DNA from: Corynebacterium heidelbergense
GTDB lineage: Bacteria > Actinomycetota > Actinomycetes > Mycobacteriales > Mycobacteriaceae
NCBI RefSeq assembly: GCF_028609845.1
Contig: NZ_CP063191.1
Location: forward strand, 1,116,001 to 1,180,000
Direction: 5' to 3'
DNA length: 64,000 nucleotides
Numbering within the stretch: position 1 is the stretch's first letter; every line of letters starts with the position of its first letter. Shown here in pieces: positions 39,965 to 49,801 of the stretch. The notes under the pieces are model-generated. The model had not been told where the DNA came from, made no database searches, and saw only the letters and a list, made by a program, of their open reading frames with translations. A program made the translations under genes and the position numbers.

Positions 39965-42028
39965 CTACTCTAACCCCTCTTTGCGGTGCAGGGCGGCGTA
40001 AACCGCCTCCGCCAGGGCGGGGCCGAAGCCCTCCACCTCGGCGATATCGGCAACGCTGGCCTGCTTGATCCGGGCCACCGATCCGAACTGGCTGACCAGT
40101 TGCTTGCGCCGCTTCGGGCCCAGGCCGGAAATGTCGTCCAACGCGGACCGGCGCATCCGGGCGCTGCGCTGTTGACGGTGAAAGGTGATGGCGAAGCGGT
40201 GGGCCTCATCCCGGAGGTTCTGGATGAGGTACAGCGCCGGGGAGTTGCGGGCCACGATCACCGGATAATCCTCCCCCGGCAACCACAGCTCCTCCAGGCG
40301 CTTGGCGATGCCCACCAGGGCCACGTCGGTGACCCCCAACTCCTCTAGCACGGCCTGCGCCGCGGCCACCTGGGGCTTGCCGCCATCGACGACGAATAGC
40401 TGCGGAGGGTACGCGAAGGCCCGCTTGGGCGGGGCGGAACTCAGCCCCTCCTCCCCCTCCAGCAGCTCCCCGCCCTCGTCCCCGGCGGGAACGGCGAGCT
40501 TGTCCTCCACGTGCCGCTGGAAGCGGCGGCGCACCACCTCCGCGATGCTGGCCACGTCGTCGGAGTGCCCCTCCCCGGCGGCCTGGCGGATCTTGTAGCG
40601 CCGGTAGTCCGACTTCTTCGGCAACCCATCTTCGAACACCACCAGGCTGGCGACCACATCCGTGCCCTGAATATGGGAGACGTCGATGCACTCGATGCGC
40701 AGCGGGGAGGAATCGAGCCACAACGCCTCCTGCAGTTCGTGGAGGGCGGCCGAGCGGGCGGTGATGTCCCCGGTGCGCTTCAACTTGTGCTGCTTGAGGG
40801 CCTGCTGCGCGTTGGACTGGGCCGTCTCCATGAGCGCCTTCTTGTCCCCGCGCTGGGGCACCCGGATGTTCACCGCCGCGCCGCGCAGGCCGCTGAGCCA
40901 TTCCCCCAACCGGTCCGCATCGTCCGGGATCGTGGGAACCAGAATTTCCCGGGGCACGGGCGTGACCTGCTTGTCGCCCACGAGGTCCCCCAGCGCCGTG
41001 ACCGTTGCCGGGTTCATGACCCGCGCCAGGGAACGGTCTACCCCCGGGGAGCTCGCGCCGCCCACGGCCGTCTCCGTGGCCGTGGCCAGCTCCGCCTCTT
41101 CCCCGTAGAACTGGGTGAGGAAGTTGGCAATGACCGTGGAATCGGCGACGTCGTCGCGCTCGACCACCCAGCCACGCTGGCCGTGGATGCGCCCGCCGCG
41201 AACGTGGAAGATCTGCACGGCCGCCTCCAGCTCGTCCGTCACGAGGCCCACGAGGTCCGCGTCAGTGGCGTCCGAGAACACCACGGCCTGCTTCTCCATG
41301 GCCTTCGTCATCGCGCCCAGCTGGTCGCGCAGGCTGGCGGCGCGCTCGAAGTCCAGGTTCTCGCTGGCCACCTCCATCTCCCGGCGCACCCGGCGCAGCA
41401 CCGGCTCCGTATTACCGGCCAGGAAGCTGGAGAACTGATCCACCAGCTCCCGGTGCTCGGCGGGACTCACCGTCCCCACGCACGGCGCGGAGCAGCGGTC
41501 GATGTATCCCAGCAGGCAGGGCCGCCCGAGGGCCTCGTGGCGCCGGTACACACCCGCCGAGCAGGTGCGGATGGGGAACACTCGGGTCAGGGATTCCAGG
41601 GTCTCCCGGATCGCCCACGCCTTCGGGTAGGGCCCGTAGTAGCGAACGCCCTTGCGCCGGGGGCCGCGGTAGAGGAAGGCCCGGGGGATCTCTTCCTTCA
41701 CGCTGATGGCCAGCATTGGGTACGTCTTGTCATCCCGGTACATGACGTTGAACCGGGGATTAAACCGCTTAATCCACGTGTACTCCAGGTTGAGCGCCTC
41801 CAGCTCGGAGGCCACCACGGTCCACCGCACCGCGGCGGCGGACTGCACCATCGCCCGGGTCCGCGGGTGCAGCTGGGAATAGTCCTGGAAATAGTTGGAC
41901 AGGCGAGACCTGAGATTCTTCGCCTTCCCCACATAGATCACGCGGTCGGAGGCGTCCCGAAATGTGTAAACCCCGGGCTCCGTGGGGATCGTGCCCGGGG
42001 CTGGGCGGAAGGTCGCACGTCGGCTCAT
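39965..42028 (-). CDS. uvrC: Excinuclease ABC subunit C
   Basis: A 687-residue UvrC, the dual-incision nuclease of nucleotide excision repair. The N-terminal GIY-YIG nuclease has GVYTFRD and [18 protein letters not shown]; a UvrB-binding (UVR) region is at about residues 205-240 ([20 protein letters not shown]); the C-terminal RNase H-like nuclease has [15 protein letters not shown] and the end carries helix-hairpin-helix repeats ([19 protein letters not shown]). The ATG at 42028 begins the conserved N-terminus; upstream open frame is not conserved. Confidence 0.97.
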   Translation of the reverse strand: MSRRATFRPAPGTIPTEPGVYTFRDASDRVIYVGKAKNLRSRLSNYFQDYSQLHPRTRAMVQSAAAVRWTVVASELEALNLEYTWIKRFNPRFNVMYRDDKTYPMLAISVKEEIPRAFLYRGPRRKGVRYYGPYPKAWAIRETLESLTRVFPIRTCSAGVYRRHEALGRPCLLGYIDRCSAPCVGTVSPAEHRELVDQFSSFLAGNTEPVLRRVRREMEVASENLDFERAASLRDQLGAMTKAMEKQAVVFSDATDADLVGLVTDELEAAVQIFHVRGGRIHGQRGWVVERDDVADSTVIANFLTQFYGEEAELATATETAVGGASSPGVDRSLARVMNPATVTALGDLVGDKQVTPVPREILVPTIPDDADRLGEWLSGLRGAAVNIRVPQRGDKKALMETAQSNAQQALKQHKLKRTGDITARSAALHELQEALWLDSSPLRIECIDVSHIQGTDVVASLVVFEDGLPKKSDYRRYKIRQAAGEGHSDDVASIAEVVRRRFQRHVEDKLAVPAGDEGGELLEGEEGLSSAPPKRAFAYPPQLFVVDGGKPQVAAAQAVLEELGVTDVALVGIAKRLEELWLPGEDYPVIVARNSPALYLIQNLRDEAHRFAITFHRQQRSARMRRSALDDISGLGPKRRKQLVSQFGSVARIKQASVADIAEVEGFGPALAEAVYAALHRKEGLE

Positions 42029-42048
42029 GGGGGACAACCGGCCTCTTG

Positions 42049-42543
42049 CTAGTCCTCGTCGGGCATGTAGGCATCCTCCAACTGGCGGAAGCGCTCGACC
42101 TTCGCGGCCACGTCCTTGTCCTTGATGTAGAAGGCGAGCATTGGCACGAACTCGAAGTCCGGCAGCTCCAGACGGGCGTTGCGGGAGGAGGCCGGGAAGC
42201 TCAGCCCGTAGATGATCTCCCACGGATAGAACTGGGCGTTGGCGATGTTGCGCACCTCCACCCCGGCAGCACCGGCCCGCACCCGGGGGCGCAGCAGCGC
42301 CAGGCAGCACGCGGAGAAGATCAGCCCGATGCCCACGAAGGCGAACTGATCCGCCGGGGTCACGGCAACGCCGGTGTTGCCCACGCCCACCACGATGGCC
42401 ATGAAGATGTGCGCGGCCATGACCACTACCGCCGCGATGATCGCCACCTTGCGCAAGTAAGCGGAGGTCACCGTGAGCTGCCAGCCCTCGGTGTCGGGCG
42501 GGCGGCTATCGGCGTTGGAGTTGACGGAATCCACGAAACTCAC
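42049..42543 (-). CDS. PH-domain-containing membrane protein
   Basis: A 164-residue protein with two transmembrane segments (about residues 33-55 and 68-83) followed by a bacterial PH-like domain (bPH_6-type; [20 protein letters not shown]). It has the same place, between ribH and uvrC, as a conserved protein in mycobacteria. Its stop lies 20 bases before uvrC and its start overlaps the ribH stop (ATGA). Function unknown. Confidence 0.82.
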   Translation of the reverse strand: MSFVDSVNSNADSRPPDTEGWQLTVTSAYLRKVAIIAAVVVMAAHIFMAIVVGVGNTGVAVTPADQFAFVGIGLIFSACCLALLRPRVRAGAAGVEVRNIANAQFYPWEIIYGLSFPASSRNARLELPDFEFVPMLAFYIKDKDVAAKVERFRQLEDAYMPDED

Positions 42544-43022
42544 CTTATCCCCTTGATCTCGCGCAGAACCAAAGCCGTGTGGATCGCGGCGATGGCGCTA
42601 TCGGCGCCCTTATCCTCTGCGGCCCCCGGACCCCCGGCCCGGGCCTCCGCCTGCTCGGGGGTGTTGACGGTGAGCACCCCGTTGCCTACGGGCGTTCCCG
42701 TGTCCAACCCGGCCCGGGTCAGCCCGTAGGTCACCGCGTCACACACCACGCGGAAGTGCTCCGTCTCCCCCGCGATCACGCAACCGGTGGCCACGACCGC
42801 GTCGAAGCTGCGGCACGCCGCCAGTACGGCGATGGGCAGCTCCAGGGCCCCGGCCACCCGCCACTCGGTCACGCTGGCCCCCGCGTCGGTGGCCGCGCGG
42901 ATCGCCCGCTCGTGCAGGCGGTCCACGATGGCGGCGTTCCACGTCGCGGAGATGACGGCGACGCGCAGCCCCTCGGCCTGTCCCGGGGCGAGGCGAATGG
43001 AGCTGAGTCCGGCAGCGGGCAT
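42540..43022 (-). CDS. ribH: 6,7-dimethyl-8-ribityllumazine synthase
   Basis: A 160-residue lumazine synthase that condenses the ribulose-phosphate-derived butanone with the pyrimidine to give the riboflavin precursor. Blocks: [50 protein letters not shown], and [17 protein letters not shown]. Lies 38 bases after ribBA in the riboflavin run. Confidence 0.96.
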   Translation of the reverse strand: MPAAGLSSIRLAPGQAEGLRVAVISATWNAAIVDRLHERAIRAATDAGASVTEWRVAGALELPIAVLAACRSFDAVVATGCVIAGETEHFRVVCDAVTYGLTRAGLDTGTPVGNGVLTVNTPEQAEARAGGPGAAEDKGADSAIAAIHTALVLREIKGIR

Positions 43023-43060
43023 GGTGAGTTCTCTCTTTCGTAGGTCGGCGCGGTCTCCCG

Positions 43061-44305
43061 CTAGCTCAGGGAATCCAACTGATGGCCCATTCGGTCCCGC
43101 TTCGTCCGGAGGTACCGAATGTTCTCCGGGTTGGGTTCAAGCTCCACCGGCACCCGCCCGCAGACGGTGATGCCGTAGCGCTCCAACGCGCCCTTCTTGG
43201 CCGGGTTGTTGCTGATCAGCTCCACCTTATGGATGCCTAAGTCTTTGAGGATCTGAGCCGCGGCGCTGTACTCCCGCACGTCGGCGGGCAACCCCTGGGC
43301 GGTGTTTGCATCCACCGTATCCAAGCCCTCGTCCTGCAACACGTAGGCCCGCAGCTTGGGCACCAATCCGATGCCGCGCCCCTCGTGGCCGCGGAGGTAG
43401 ATGAGTACCCCCCGGCCCCGTTCGGCGATGAGGTCCAGCCCGGCCACCAACTGCTCCCCGCAATCGCAGCGCAGGGAGCCGAAGACGTCCCCGGTCAGGC
43501 ACTCCGAGTGCACCCGCACCAGGACGGGCTCCGCGTCCGGGGCGCCGAAGCTCTCCTCGTCCCCGGCCACGAGAGCCACGTGCTCCACTCCGTCCACCAG
43601 GCTGGTGTACCCAATGGCCCGGAAATCCCCGTGGGTGGTGGGCATCCGGGTGGACACGCTGCGCTCCACCACTGGTGTGTGGGCCCGCCGCCACTCGATG
43701 AGTTGCTCGATGCTGATGAGCGCTAGGTTGTGGGCGTCCGCAAACTCCCGCAGCTCCGGCAACCGCGCCATCCCCGTCGGGTCCTGCTCGCTGACCACCT
43801 CGCACAGCACGCCCGCCGGGAACAACCCCGCGGCGCGCGCGAGATCCACGCTGGCCTCCGTGTGCCCGGCTCGGCTCAGCACTCCCCCATCGCGGGCCCG
43901 CAGCGGAACCACGTGCCCGGGGCGGTGGAAATCCTCCCGGGTGGACTCGGCCGCCGCCAGCGTCCGGATGGTGTGGGCCCGGTCCGCGGCACTGATGCCG
44001 GTGGTCACGGATTCGGCGGCGTCCACGGTGACGGTGTAGGCCGTCTGGCGGACATCCTCGTTGCGCCCGACCATCGGGGGCAGTCCCAGCCGATCGCAGT
44101 CCGCACCGGTCATGCCCACGCACACGTAGCCAGAACTGTGCCGCACCATGAACGCCACCAGCTCGGGCGTGGCCAGCTCCGCGGCGAAGATGAGGTCCCC
44201 CTCGTTCTCGCGGTTTTCGTCATCGACGACGATGACGGCCTTGCCCGCGGCGATGTCCGCAATGGCCCGCTCCACATCGTCCAGCGCAATGGGTTGTTGG
44301 TGCAT
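43061..44305 (-). CDS. ribBA: Bifunctional DHBP synthase / GTP cyclohydrolase II
   Basis: A 414-residue fusion. Residues 1 to about 200 are 3,4-dihydroxy-2-butanone-4-phosphate synthase ([17 protein letters not shown], the [13 protein letters not shown] region), and residues from about 205 are GTP cyclohydrolase II with the zinc-site cysteines in [21 protein letters not shown] and the later [16 protein letters not shown]. It supplies both riboflavin precursors. The ATG at 44305 lies five bases after ribE. Confidence 0.97.
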   Translation of the reverse strand: MHQQPIALDDVERAIADIAAGKAVIVVDDENRENEGDLIFAAELATPELVAFMVRHSSGYVCVGMTGADCDRLGLPPMVGRNEDVRQTAYTVTVDAAESVTTGISAADRAHTIRTLAAAESTREDFHRPGHVVPLRARDGGVLSRAGHTEASVDLARAAGLFPAGVLCEVVSEQDPTGMARLPELREFADAHNLALISIEQLIEWRRAHTPVVERSVSTRMPTTHGDFRAIGYTSLVDGVEHVALVAGDEESFGAPDAEPVLVRVHSECLTGDVFGSLRCDCGEQLVAGLDLIAERGRGVLIYLRGHEGRGIGLVPKLRAYVLQDEGLDTVDANTAQGLPADVREYSAAAQILKDLGIHKVELISNNPAKKGALERYGITVCGRVPVELEPNPENIRYLRTKRDRMGHQLDSLS

Positions 44306-44310
44306 CGTTC

Positions 44311-44964
44311 CTACTCGTCGGTGGCCTGTGCTCGTCCCGCCCCGCCACCCTGGGTAGCTTCCGGCGTACGGGGGCCAATCATCTTCTCGACATACTTGGC
44401 CAGCACGTCGCATTCCACGTTGACTCTATCCCCCGGGTGGAGCTGGCCCAGCATGGTGTCCCGCATTGTGGTGGGGATGAGGGAGACCTCGAACCATTCG
44501 CCCGCGCTTATCTCCGCGATGGTCAGGGAGGTGCCGTTGATGGTGATCGAGCCCTTCTTTACCAGGTAGCGGTCCAGGTCCTCGGGCCGATCGAGGCGGA
44601 AGCGGTAGACCTCCCAGTGCTGGGCGGGGGTCCGGGACAGTAGCTGTGCGGTGCCGTCCACGTGGCCCTGGACGACGTGGCCGCCGAAGCGCCCGCCCGC
44701 GGCCATGGCCCGCTCCAGGTTCACGGCATCGCCGATCTGCAGGGAGCCCAGGGTGGTGTAGTCCAGGGTCACTTTCATGACGTCTGCGACCCAGGCGCTC
44801 TCGGTGCGTTCCGCGACGGTGAGGCACACGCCGTTGACGCAGATGGAGTCCCCGGGCGCGGCGTCCCGCAGGACGGTCTGGGCGTCGATGCGCAGTTGGA
44901 TGGCATCGCCTTGGGGTTCGATGGCGGCGACGCGGCCGGTTTCCTCGACTATTCCGGTGAACAT
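44311..44964 (-). CDS. ribE: Riboflavin synthase alpha chain
   Basis: A 217-residue riboflavin synthase made of two repeated barrels, [15 protein letters not shown] beginning the first and [17 protein letters not shown] beginning the second, with [13 protein letters not shown] as in the family. It dismutates two lumazines to riboflavin. The last 15 residues ([18 protein letters not shown]) are a non-conserved tail. ribE and ribD are separated by 14 bases. Confidence 0.96.
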   Translation of the reverse strand: MFTGIVEETGRVAAIEPQGDAIQLRIDAQTVLRDAAPGDSICVNGVCLTVAERTESAWVADVMKVTLDYTTLGSLQIGDAVNLERAMAAGGRFGGHVVQGHVDGTAQLLSRTPAQHWEVYRFRLDRPEDLDRYLVKKGSITINGTSLTIAEISAGEWFEVSLIPTTMRDTMLGQLHPGDRVNVECDVLAKYVEKMIGPRTPEATQGGGAGRAQATDE

Positions 44965-44978
44965 GGGGTGTAGGTCCG

Positions 44979-46082
44979 TTAGGCCTTCCGTGGAGGGGTG
45001 GGGATGGGGGTTAGCGCGGTGGCGATGAACAGCACGTCCGGGCCGAGCGCCGTGAGGCCGCGGGGGTGTAGCCGGCGGAGATCGGCCATGGTGGTGGGGT
45101 GCTGTGGATCATTGTGGACGCCAGGGAGCCCGGCGCCCAACACAGCCGGCGCGGTGTAGCACTGGAGCCGGTCGGCGATGCCCGCGGCGAGGAAGGCCCC
45201 GATCAGGGTGGGACCTCCCTCCACCAGCACGTCCACGACACCGCGGGCCCGGAGTTCCGCCAGGGCCTCGGCAATATCGTGGGTGCGCAGGTGCAGGGAC
45301 TGCTCTGGGGGGCCCTGGAACATGGCGTAGCGTTCCCGGGGCAGGTTTCGGCGGCCCAGGGCGACCCGCAGGGGTTGGTGGGGATAGGGGGTCCCCTCCG
45401 GCTGGCGGGCGGTGAGGCGGGGGTTGTCCGTGCAGACCGTCCCGGCCCCGACCACGATGACATCGCGGTGGGCGCGGTCGGCGTGCACCCGGGCCCGGGC
45501 GGCGGGACCGGTGATCCACTGGCTGCTGCCGTCGCTGGCGGCGATGAAGCCGTCGGCGGTGCGGGCGAGCTTGAGAGTGACGTGGGGGCGCCCCCGCAGT
45601 ACGGAGAACAACCAGGCTTCCACGGAGTAGATCCCGGTGGAGGTGGACCAATCTGAGCTGACCACCCCATCCTCCCGCAGGTCCAGATAGGGCCCCTGGA
45701 CCCGCACGCCCGCGGCGCGCAGCCGGTCGCCGCCTCCTGCGGCGGGACGGAAGGGATCGGCGAAGAGGTAATGCACTTCTGCCACCTGCGCCTCGATGAG
45801 GGCCTGGGCGCAGGGCCCGGTGCGCCCAGTGTGATTGCAGGGTTCCAGGGTGACGTAGGCATGGGCTCCGCGCGCCCGCTCCCCCGCCCGCCTAAGCGCC
45901 ACGATCTCCGCGTGGGCGCCGCCGGGCGGCTCGGTAGCGCCGGTGGCGATGACCCCACCGTCCGCCGGATCCACGAGCACGCATCCCACCGGGGGGTTCG
46001 GGGATGTGGTCCCCGCGACTTGCCAGCCGGCCGCATCCGCGCGGCGGAAGTGGACTGCCTTCACGCCCGTTATCAGCGTCAT
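44979..46082 (-). CDS. ribD: Bifunctional deaminase/reductase RibD
   Basis: A 367-residue bifunctional enzyme of riboflavin synthesis. The deaminase domain has the zinc motifs GGAHAEIVAL and LEPCNHTGRTGPC; the reductase domain has VTLKLARTADGFIA, DVIVVGAGTVCTDNPRLT and VDVLVEGGPTLIGAF. The N-terminus is slightly atypical (VKAVHFRRADAAGWQVAGTTSP), but the essential TSPNPPVGCVLVDP follows. Its ATG overlaps the rpe stop (ATGA), fixing the start. Confidence 0.96.
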   Translation of the reverse strand: MTLITGVKAVHFRRADAAGWQVAGTTSPNPPVGCVLVDPADGGVIATGATEPPGGAHAEIVALRRAGERARGAHAYVTLEPCNHTGRTGPCAQALIEAQVAEVHYLFADPFRPAAGGGDRLRAAGVRVQGPYLDLREDGVVSSDWSTSTGIYSVEAWLFSVLRGRPHVTLKLARTADGFIAASDGSSQWITGPAARARVHADRAHRDVIVVGAGTVCTDNPRLTARQPEGTPYPHQPLRVALGRRNLPRERYAMFQGPPEQSLHLRTHDIAEALAELRARGVVDVLVEGGPTLIGAFLAAGIADRLQCYTAPAVLGAGLPGVHNDPQHPTTMADLRRLHPRGLTALGPDVLFIATALTPIPTPPRKA

Positions 46083-46777
46083 CGGGCCTGCACTGCCGCC
46101 TGGCGGATCTGCTGCACGGCAGCGTCCGGGTCCGGTGCTCCGAACACGGAGCTGCCGGCGACGTACACGTCCACCCCGGCAGCGGCCGCCTGGGCCGCGG
46201 TCTCGGCGCCGATGCCACCGTCGATCTCGATGAGGGTGGCAAGGCCCTCCCGGTCGATGCGTTCGCGCAGGGCCCGCACCTTCCCCAGCACCTCCGGACG
46301 GAACTTCTGCCCGCCGAAACCTGGTTCCACGCTCATCACCAGGACAAGATCGAAATCCGCGAGGTGGTCCAGCAAGGGGTCCACGGGGGTATCCGGTTTG
46401 ACGGAGATACCGGCCAGGGTGCCGCTGGCGCGCAGTTGTGCTGCGAGTTCCCGCGCTGCGGCCAGGGAATCCACGGCCTCCAGGTGGAAGGTCACGCTGT
46501 CGAAGTCCGCGTAGTCCTCGGCCCACCTCTGCGGGTCGGCGATCATGAGGTGCACGTCCAGGTGCTTATCCGTGTGCGGCTGCACCGCCGTGGCGACCGG
46601 CAGGCCGAAGGAAAGGTTCGGCACGAAGTGCGCATCCATCACGTCGATGTGCAGCCAGTCCGCGCTGGGCACGGCGGCGATATCCCGGGCCAGGAAGGCG
46701 AAGTCGGCCGCGAGGATAGAGGGGGCCACCAGCGTCTGCTGGCCGTTTCCGGGGCCCCCTGTCAGGGAATTCGTCAT
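46079..46777 (-). CDS. rpe: Ribulose-phosphate 3-epimerase
   Basis: A 232-residue TIM-barrel epimerase linking ribulose 5-phosphate and xylulose 5-phosphate. Metal and catalytic positions: APSILAADFAFL, WLHIDVMDAHFVPN, HLMIADPQRW, VMSVEPGFGGQKF and IEIDGGIG. Its product pathways connect to tkt/tal in this window and its substrate is also the riboflavin precursor, which fits the location beside ribD. Starts at the ATG at 46777. Confidence 0.96.
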   Translation of the reverse strand: MTNSLTGGPGNGQQTLVAPSILAADFAFLARDIAAVPSADWLHIDVMDAHFVPNLSFGLPVATAVQPHTDKHLDVHLMIADPQRWAEDYADFDSVTFHLEAVDSLAAARELAAQLRASGTLAGISVKPDTPVDPLLDHLADFDLVLVMSVEPGFGGQKFRPEVLGKVRALRERIDREGLATLIEIDGGIGAETAAQAAAAGVDVYVAGSSVFGAPDPDAAVQQIRQAAVQAR

Positions 46778-46787
46778 GCCCCCCAGA

Positions 46788-48296
46788 CTACGCGGAGGCC
46801 TCCGGTCCCCCGGAATCACCGGGTTTGCGCAGCGCGGCAATGAACATCGCGTCCGTGGAGTGGCGGTGGGGCCACAACTGGATGAAGGGTCCGGCGGCAC
46901 TTCGGGGAACCTCCGGCAGAATAGCGCCGGCATCGAGGATCTCGGCCCCCTCGCTGCGCGCCACCGCGTGGGCCACCTCCTGCGTCTCGGCGAGGTGCGG
47001 CGAGCACGTGGAGTACACCACCACCCCGCCCGGGGCGGCTGCAGCCAGCCCCGCGGCGAGCAGCTCGCGCTGCAGCGCCACCAGCTCCGCCACATCCTCC
47101 GGGGACTTGCGCCACCGGGCCTCGGGACGCCGGCGCAGCGCACCCAGCCCCGTGCACGGGGCATCCACCAACACCCGGTCGTATCCTGCGGGCATATCCA
47201 ACGAGGAGATGGCCCGCAGATCGCGGCCATCGCCGGTGTGCACGCGCACCGGCAGGCCCCGCGTCGCCTTGTCGACTAGGTCCGCGCGGTGCCGGGTGAC
47301 CTCGATCGCGTCCACCCGCACCCGCTGGGAGGTTTCCGCGCCCTGTCCCCACGCCGCGAGAAAGGCGGTCTTGCCGCCGGGGCCGGAGCACAGGTCCAGC
47401 CAGCGGCCCCGGTCCACCCGGCCCAGCGGAGCCCGGCACAGCGCCAACGCCACCAGTTGGGATCCTTCGTCCTGGACGGAGGCCAAACCTTGGCGGATGG
47501 CGTCCAGATCCCCTGGATCCCCGGAGGGAAGGTAGACCGCATAGGGCGAGTAAGCCCCGGTTTCCCCGCCCGTGACCAGCGCCAACTCCTCCTGGGAGAT
47601 GGCCCCCGGCCGGGCCGCGAGGTGGACCGCTGGGCGGCGGTTGTTGGCGGCGAGGGCCTCTGCCAACTCCGGGCTGATGGTCGTGTCTGTATCCGCCCCC
47701 GGCTCCAGCAGCGCGTTGTTAATGGCGTCCGCAATCCACCGGGGATGGGCCGACCGCAGTGCAACATCCCCGATCGACGTGCCCGGGGCGATGCGACGCA
47801 ACCATTCCTGCGCCGGGGTGCGGGTGATCGTGCGCAATACACCGTTAGCGAACCCGGCTGCCGAGCTGAAGCCGCGGTGGCGGACCAGTTCGACAGTGGT
47901 AGCCACGGCGGCATGGGGTTCCACCCGGGTGTGCAGGATCTGATACGTCCCCAGTCGCAGCGCATCCAGCACCGGGGGGTCGATGGCACCGATGGGCCGC
48001 CCCGCCGCCATTTCGATAACGGCGTCCAATTGCCCCGTGGCCCGCAGACAGCCATAGGTCAGCTCGGTGGCGAATGCGGCATCCCGTCCGCCGATCGACG
48101 CCGCCCGCAGCGCGCCGGGGAGCAGGAGATTGCCATAGGCCCCCTGACCGTGCACCTCCCCCAGCACGTCCAGGCACAACTCGCGCACCGGGTCCACCGT
48201 GCGGGCGGGGCGCCGGGGAGCGAGTGTGGGGTTGGTCTTCTTGGCGCTCGAGCGATTGGCACGGGCCGACTCGGAACGGGAGCGGAAACCGCCCAT
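46788..48296 (-). CDS. rsmB: 16S rRNA (cytosine-C5) methyltransferase RsmB/Fmu-type
   Basis: A 502-residue fusion of an N-terminal NusB-like domain (about residues 35-180) and a C-terminal Rossmann methyltransferase. The SAM motif is WLDLCSGPGGKTAFLA, and the two catalytic cysteines are in VDAPCTGLGALRRRPE and VYSTCSPHLAET. An Arg/Ser/Lys-rich N-terminal tail of ~30 residues may bind RNA. It abuts the fmt stop by one base (start ATG at 48296). Confidence 0.92.
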   Translation of the reverse strand: MGGFRSRSESARANRSSAKKTNPTLAPRRPARTVDPVRELCLDVLGEVHGQGAYGNLLLPGALRAASIGGRDAAFATELTYGCLRATGQLDAVIEMAAGRPIGAIDPPVLDALRLGTYQILHTRVEPHAAVATTVELVRHRGFSSAAGFANGVLRTITRTPAQEWLRRIAPGTSIGDVALRSAHPRWIADAINNALLEPGADTDTTISPELAEALAANNRRPAVHLAARPGAISQEELALVTGGETGAYSPYAVYLPSGDPGDLDAIRQGLASVQDEGSQLVALALCRAPLGRVDRGRWLDLCSGPGGKTAFLAAWGQGAETSQRVRVDAIEVTRHRADLVDKATRGLPVRVHTGDGRDLRAISSLDMPAGYDRVLVDAPCTGLGALRRRPEARWRKSPEDVAELVALQRELLAAGLAAAAPGGVVVYSTCSPHLAETQEVAHAVARSEGAEILDAGAILPEVPRSAAGPFIQLWPHRHSTDAMFIAALRKPGDSGGPEASA

Positions 48297-49288
48297 TAGT
48301 TCTCCTCCTGTTCGGGTGCTGCGGCAAAACGCAGCCCGGCGGCCAGACGGGACTGCTGGCCGCGCGCCCAGTCTGCGGCGTTCATCATTTTCTTCGCGGG
48401 CGGTTGGAGACTGAGCAGCTCGAGGGGATCGCTGCCGGTGCCCACGTAGACGGCGTTCTTCGCGGCATGCACCTGACCCGGTTGCAGCGCGGGTAGTTGG
48501 GCCTGCGGGTCCACGGGGGTCAGCGCGCCGATCTTGAACCTTTCCTGGTCTGCCAGCGTCCAGGCCCCCGGGGCCGGGGTGTGCGCCCGGCACCGACGGT
48601 GGATAGTTCCTGCCGGCCGGGACCAGTCGATCTGGGCGTCCGCGGCGGTGATCTTCGGGGCATGGGTGGCCCCCTCTTTTGGCTGCGGCCGGAGCGTCGC
48701 CGTGCCCTCCTCCAGGGCCAGCAGGGCCTGCGCCAAGAGGGGAGCACCTAGCTCGGTGAGCTCCTCCAGCAGCTCGCCCGCCGTCACCTCCGAGCCGATG
48801 GGAGCCGGGGCGGTAGCCAGGACATCGCCGGTATCCAAGCCCCGGGCGATGCGGAAGATGCTGGCCCCCGTCGTCTCATCCCCGGCGGCGATGGCCGCCT
48901 GCACGGGGGCAGCGCCACGCCACCGCGGGAGCAGGGAGAAGTGCAGGTTGATCCAGCCGTGCTCCAGGGCACCTAGCAGATCCGCCGGGATGAGCGTGCC
49001 GTAGGCCACCACGGCGATGGCGTGAACCCCGTGCTCGGCGTAGTCGCGGAGGTGGCGGCGCACCTCCTCGGCCTCGGGCGCAGAGGGGGCCAGGCTGGCC
49101 CACTTGTGCACCGGCAGGCCCAACTCCGCAGCGGCCTGGGCCACCGCGGAGGGGCGTGTCTTGCGGCCGCGCCCCGTGCGGGCATCGGGTTGGGTGAGTA
49201 CACCCAGGATCTCCAGGCGCGGATTGGCCGCCAGGGTACGCAGGGCCGCCGCGGCCGGTTCCGGGGTCCCGGCGAACAGAATCTTCAT
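48296..49288 (-). CDS. fmt: Methionyl-tRNA formyltransferase
   Basis: A 330-residue enzyme that formylates initiator Met-tRNA. The hallmark INLHFSLLPRWRGAAPVQAA contains the conserved His and Arg; AGDETTG and the following IARGLDTGD are also typical. The C-terminal half is less conserved. The ATG at 49288 overlaps the def stop (ATGA), and the residues between 49300 and 49288 are probably not translated. def and fmt form a natural functional pair. Confidence 0.96.
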   Translation of the reverse strand: MKILFAGTPEPAAAALRTLAANPRLEILGVLTQPDARTGRGRKTRPSAVAQAAAELGLPVHKWASLAPSAPEAEEVRRHLRDYAEHGVHAIAVVAYGTLIPADLLGALEHGWINLHFSLLPRWRGAAPVQAAIAAGDETTGASIFRIARGLDTGDVLATAPAPIGSEVTAGELLEELTELGAPLLAQALLALEEGTATLRPQPKEGATHAPKITAADAQIDWSRPAGTIHRRCRAHTPAPGAWTLADQERFKIGALTPVDPQAQLPALQPGQVHAAKNAVYVGTGSDPLELLSLQPPAKKMMNAADWARGQQSRLAAGLRFAAAPEQEEN

Positions 49289-49791
49289 TGGTTGAACCAC
49301 TCCGACTGCCGGATCTGGGCCATGGCCGCCTTGCGCTGCTCCGGGGCGAGCTTGGACAGGAAGAGCACCCCGTCCAGGTGATCGGTCTCGTGCTGCACGC
49401 AGCGGGCCAGCAGCCCGTCCACCTCGCGGTCGATGGGCTGGCCATCCAGATCCGTGCCCCGCACTCGCACGCGGGCTTGCCGGGGGACCTCCCCGCCTAC
49501 ATCCGGGATAGACAGGCAGCCCTCCTGCTCGGTGATCATCTCGGGGCCAATCGGCTCCCAGGTGGGGTTGCAGATGTGCCCGCGATCCCCGTCGCAGTCG
49601 TAGACAAACACGCGCTTGGTGACCCCCACCTGATTAGCCGCCAGACCCACGCCCCCGTAGGCATCCATCGTCTCCAGCATGTCCGCGACGAGGGTACGCA
49701 GGGCCGGATCCTCGGCGGGGTTCTCCTGCACCGGGTCCGCCACGGTGCGCAGGACCGGATCTCCGAAAAGTCGCATGTTCAGCACTGTCAT
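49285..49791 (-). CDS. def: Peptide deformylase
   Basis: A 168-residue metallohydrolase that removes the N-formyl group from new proteins. All three motifs are seen: GVGLAANQVG, EGCLSIP (metal Cys) and QHETDHLDG (metal His and catalytic Glu). The ATG at 49791 gives the standard N-terminus (MTVLNMRLFGDPVLRT) ten bases after the priA stop. Confidence 0.97.
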   Translation of the reverse strand: MTVLNMRLFGDPVLRTVADPVQENPAEDPALRTLVADMLETMDAYGGVGLAANQVGVTKRVFVYDCDGDRGHICNPTWEPIGPEMITEQEGCLSIPDVGGEVPRQARVRVRGTDLDGQPIDREVDGLLARCVQHETDHLDGVLFLSKLAPEQRKAAMAQIRQSEWFNQ

Positions 49792-49801
49792 GGGCCTCAG
49801 G

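Noticed and set aside
44965..46830. FMN riboswitch ahead of the riboflavin genes
   Set aside because: Genes upstream of and within the run are separated by only a few bases or overlap, leaving no space for the aptamer, and no conserved RFN segments were seen.
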